A stretch of DNA of 16,437 bases from an uncultured Lachnospiraceae bacterium (GTDB lineage: Bacteria; Bacillota; Clostridia; Lachnospirales; Lachnospiraceae). The translations under genes were made by a program, and so were the position numbers. Where the stretch lies: positions 1-16,437 of the forward strand of contig CAJUHQ010000080.1 of NCBI GenBank assembly GCA_910586095.1, read 5' to 3'. Below the pieces are notes generated by a model, which ran no database searches, was not told where the DNA came from, and saw nothing but the letters and a program-made list of their open reading frames with translations. Every line of letters starts with the position of its first letter. Positions within the stretch are counted from its first letter, which is position 1. Positions 14,966 to 16,437 of the stretch are shown one piece after another.

Positions 14966-16168
14966 TCAGGAATCTAGAAAAATTACTTTAGAAAAATTAT
15001 TCTCGTTGGCAAAGCGTAAATATGCCTCTTGAACATTTTCCATCTTAGTCAATACAGCAAAGTATCCTTCTGTGCGGTATTTGTGTGCTTTGGCTATCGC
15101 TGTTTTGATGTCACAGGAATAAACAAGTAAAATGTTTTTGTTCTCAAACACAGGACACAATCCCTGTCTAGTCAGTGCTGTGACAAGATCATCAATAATG
15201 ACAACAAAACCGGTAGCTGGTGCTGGTTTTCCAAACTTTTCAAGAAGATTGTCATAGCGCCCACCCTTTGCAATAGCACTTCCTGTCTGGTATGTATAGG
15301 CATTAAAAATGACACCCGTATAGTAATTATACTTACTTACCATTGCCAGGTCAAAGGAAATATATTCCGCCACTCCATAGATTAACAATAGTTCGTAAAT
15401 CTGCTTTAATCGCTCAATTGCTTTTTGAGATCGTGGATTGTTTGCATAGGCTAAAGCCTTATCTAAAATATCAACTCCACCAAAAAGGCTATTTACACTT
15501 AATAATGTCTGAATCAATGGTTCAGCAATATTTTTACCTGTTAAAAGTTCATGTGCGCCAAAATCATTGCGATTTGATATAAATTCTCGCAGAGCCAATT
15601 CAGTCTCGCTATCTAACTGTGCATAGGCACATAATCCTTTAAAATAATCAATCTGTCCAATAGATATTTGAAATTCTTGAAGTCCTACATTTAACAGTGC
15701 TTCGACGAGCATTGCAATCATCTCGGCATCCGCCTCTGCGGAGGCATCTCCAATTAATTCTGCACCCATCTGGGTGGTTTCTTTTAGTTTTCCTTGTAGA
15801 TTGTTGTTATTTATAAAATTATTACCAGAGTAGCAAAATCGAAGTGGTATGGTTTCATCCATAAAATATTTTGCAGCACATCGCGCGATAGATGGTGTAA
15901 AATCTGGTCGAAGAACAAGAGTGTTTCCTTCTTTATCAAAAAATTTGTATAATTCTTTTGATGCAATTGTACCAATTTCTTTGCTGAAAACATCGAAAAA
16001 TTCAAAAGTGGGAGTTTGAATGTTTTGATAGCCATAACAATGTAGCTTTTCTTCAAAAAGTTTTTGAATATTTTCTTTGTTTGCGTATTCTTTTCCATAT
16101 ATATCACGCACTCCCTCAGGAGTATGTACTAGTCTTTTTTTTGAATAATCCACGGTTTTATCCTCCAT
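14966..16168 (-). CDS. hisZ: ATP phosphoribosyltransferase regulatory subunit (HisRS paralogue)
   Basis: A 400-residue histidyl-tRNA-synthetase-like protein that forms a hetero-octamer with short HisG and senses histidine. The class II core is recognisable: THTPEGVRDIYG-like (15-25), LRPDFTPSIAR (86-96), RFCYSGNNF (110-118) and KGGRYDNLLEKFG (301-313). It is not a synthetase: the HisRS motif RGLDYYTG is replaced by SKYNYYTG (278-285), and the motif 3 arginine is lost (GFVVIIDDL, 320-328). The C-terminus ends in a short domain instead of a full anticodon-binding domain. Start: ATG at 16168-16166 has GGAGG at 16179-16175 with 6-nt spacing; the in-frame ATG at 16183 lies upstream of that site and lacks its own. 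It is the first gene after the promoter at 16220-16248. Confidence 0.95.
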   Translation of the reverse strand: MEDKTVDYSKKRLVHTPEGVRDIYGKEYANKENIQKLFEEKLHCYGYQNIQTPTFEFFDVFSKEIGTIASKELYKFFDKEGNTLVLRPDFTPSIARCAAKYFMDETIPLRFCYSGNNFINNNNLQGKLKETTQMGAELIGDASAEADAEMIAMLVEALLNVGLQEFQISIGQIDYFKGLCAYAQLDSETELALREFISNRNDFGAHELLTGKNIAEPLIQTLLSVNSLFGGVDILDKALAYANNPRSQKAIERLKQIYELLLIYGVAEYISFDLAMVSKYNYYTGVIFNAYTYQTGSAIAKGGRYDNLLEKFGKPAPATGFVVIIDDLVTALTRQGLCPVFENKNILLVYSCDIKTAIAKAHKYRTEGYFAVLTKMENVQEAYLRFANENNFSKVIFLDS

Positions 16169-16174
16169 ATAGCG

Positions 16175-16179
16175 CCTCC
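16175..16179 (-). promoter_or_regulatory. Ribosome binding site deciding the hisZ start
   Basis: GGAGG on the minus strand, 6 nt before the ATG at 16168. The in-frame ATG at 16183 lies 5' of this site, so the shorter hisZ reading is preferred. Confidence 0.75.
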
Positions 16180-16219
16180 ACATAGAAACTAACTTTTGGT
16201 GCTACGGCACATTAAGCGA

Positions 16220-16248
16220 AGTATACTCTTTTTTTTTATAGGTGTCAA
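16220..16248 (-). promoter_or_regulatory. Near-consensus sigma-A promoter of hisZGD
   Basis: Minus strand: perfect -35 TTGACA (16248-16243), 17-nt spacer with a run of nine A, -10 TATACT (16225-16220). Predicted start near 16213 leaves a leader of only about 45 nt before hisZ, too short for a T-box or attenuator. The TGA stop of the upstream gene (16247-16245) lies inside the -35 hexamer. Confidence 0.8.
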
Positions 16249-16437
16249 CCTCTCTCATTGAGGTCTATCTGGATCATATCTAGATAAGGAACCATCTGTC
16301 CACTTTTGGGTGACATGAAATGTTGCTTATTGAGTTCGTCAAAGCGAAAACTCTTTCTGCCATGATTTTGCATCCTATCCCAAAAAACATTTAGTTCTCG
16401 GATACCCATATAATACATAACATCATGAGCAGTATAA
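16245..16437 (-). CDS. Unrecognised protein, C-terminal 63 residues (cut by window edge)
   Basis: An open frame enters from the right edge and ends at TGA (16247-16245). It reads as a polar, charged protein tail, beginning YTAHDVMYYMGIRELN and ending PYLDMIQIDLNERG. The start is not in the window; an internal ATG exists six codons in, so a 57-residue small protein is also possible. The first residues (TAHDVMYYMGI) loosely resemble a helix-turn-helix of excisionase-like regulators, but the match is too weak to name. It shares the hisZ orientation and stops just before the hisZ promoter. The coding call rests on the open frame, reasonable codon content and its neat end at the promoter. Confidence 0.5.
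   Translation of the reverse strand, partial: YTAHDVMYYMGIRELNVFWDRMQNHGRKSFRFDELNKQHFMSPKSGQMVPYLDMIQIDLNERG

Noticed and set aside
14966..16168. Histidyl-tRNA synthetase
   Set aside because: HisRS signature residues and the motif 3 arginine are missing, and it sits directly before short-form hisG, so it is HisZ.
16169..16244. Histidine T-box or attenuator upstream of hisZ
   Set aside because: The predicted leader is only about 45 nt, with no stem-loop series, T-box sequence or His-codon leader peptide.

Overview
This window looks like a stretch of chromosome from an AT-rich Gram-positive anaerobe of the Clostridia, most likely a Lachnospiraceae relative. That placement is inferred from the short-form HisG plus HisZ pair, the radical SAM/DUF2344/RNase G cluster, the GH25 lysozyme with many cell-wall-binding repeats, and strong purine-rich Shine-Dalgarno sites. 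No species can be named. Every supported gene reads on the minus strand, so the biological order runs from the right edge to the left.

Right part (16437 to 12970): the 3' end of an unrecognised gene runs off the right edge. A near-consensus promoter, whose -35 box contains that gene's stop codon, then drives hisZ-hisG-hisD. These encode the regulatory and catalytic subunits of ATP phosphoribosyltransferase and histidinol dehydrogenase. hisG and hisD overlap by 4 nt.

Junction (12928 to 12605): a gene-free stretch is filled by a composite, hairpin-rich, REP/MITE-like element. It has two 86-nt direct copies and a central module with several nested inverted repeats.

Middle (12552 to 6554): six closely packed genes look like a compact surface-glycan operon. 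They encode a xylose-isomerase-like TIM barrel protein, a GT2 glycosyltransferase, a polyprenyl-phosphate sugar-1-phosphate transferase, a WecG/TagA glycosyltransferase, a ChbG/YdjC-type deacetylase and an SGNH-hydrolase lipoprotein with an odd cysteine cluster. Inferred logic: the phosphotransferase starts a lipid-linked sugar, the WecG/TagA and GT2 enzymes extend it, and the deacetylase and SGNH enzyme edit it. No flippase or polymerase is present. hisB follows 31 nt after the SGNH gene, so the histidine genes are split by the glycan genes.

Left part (5786 to 263): a secreted GH25 lysozyme with 14 C-terminal repeats stands apart, followed by a strong hairpin. Then comes a translationally tight trio: a B12-binding-type radical SAM protein, a DUF2344 (TIGR03936-type) protein and an RNase E/G-family ribonuclease lacking the zinc-link cysteines. 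After a gap holding a good promoter, the first 26 nt of a tRNA (probably tRNA-Glu) run off the left edge.
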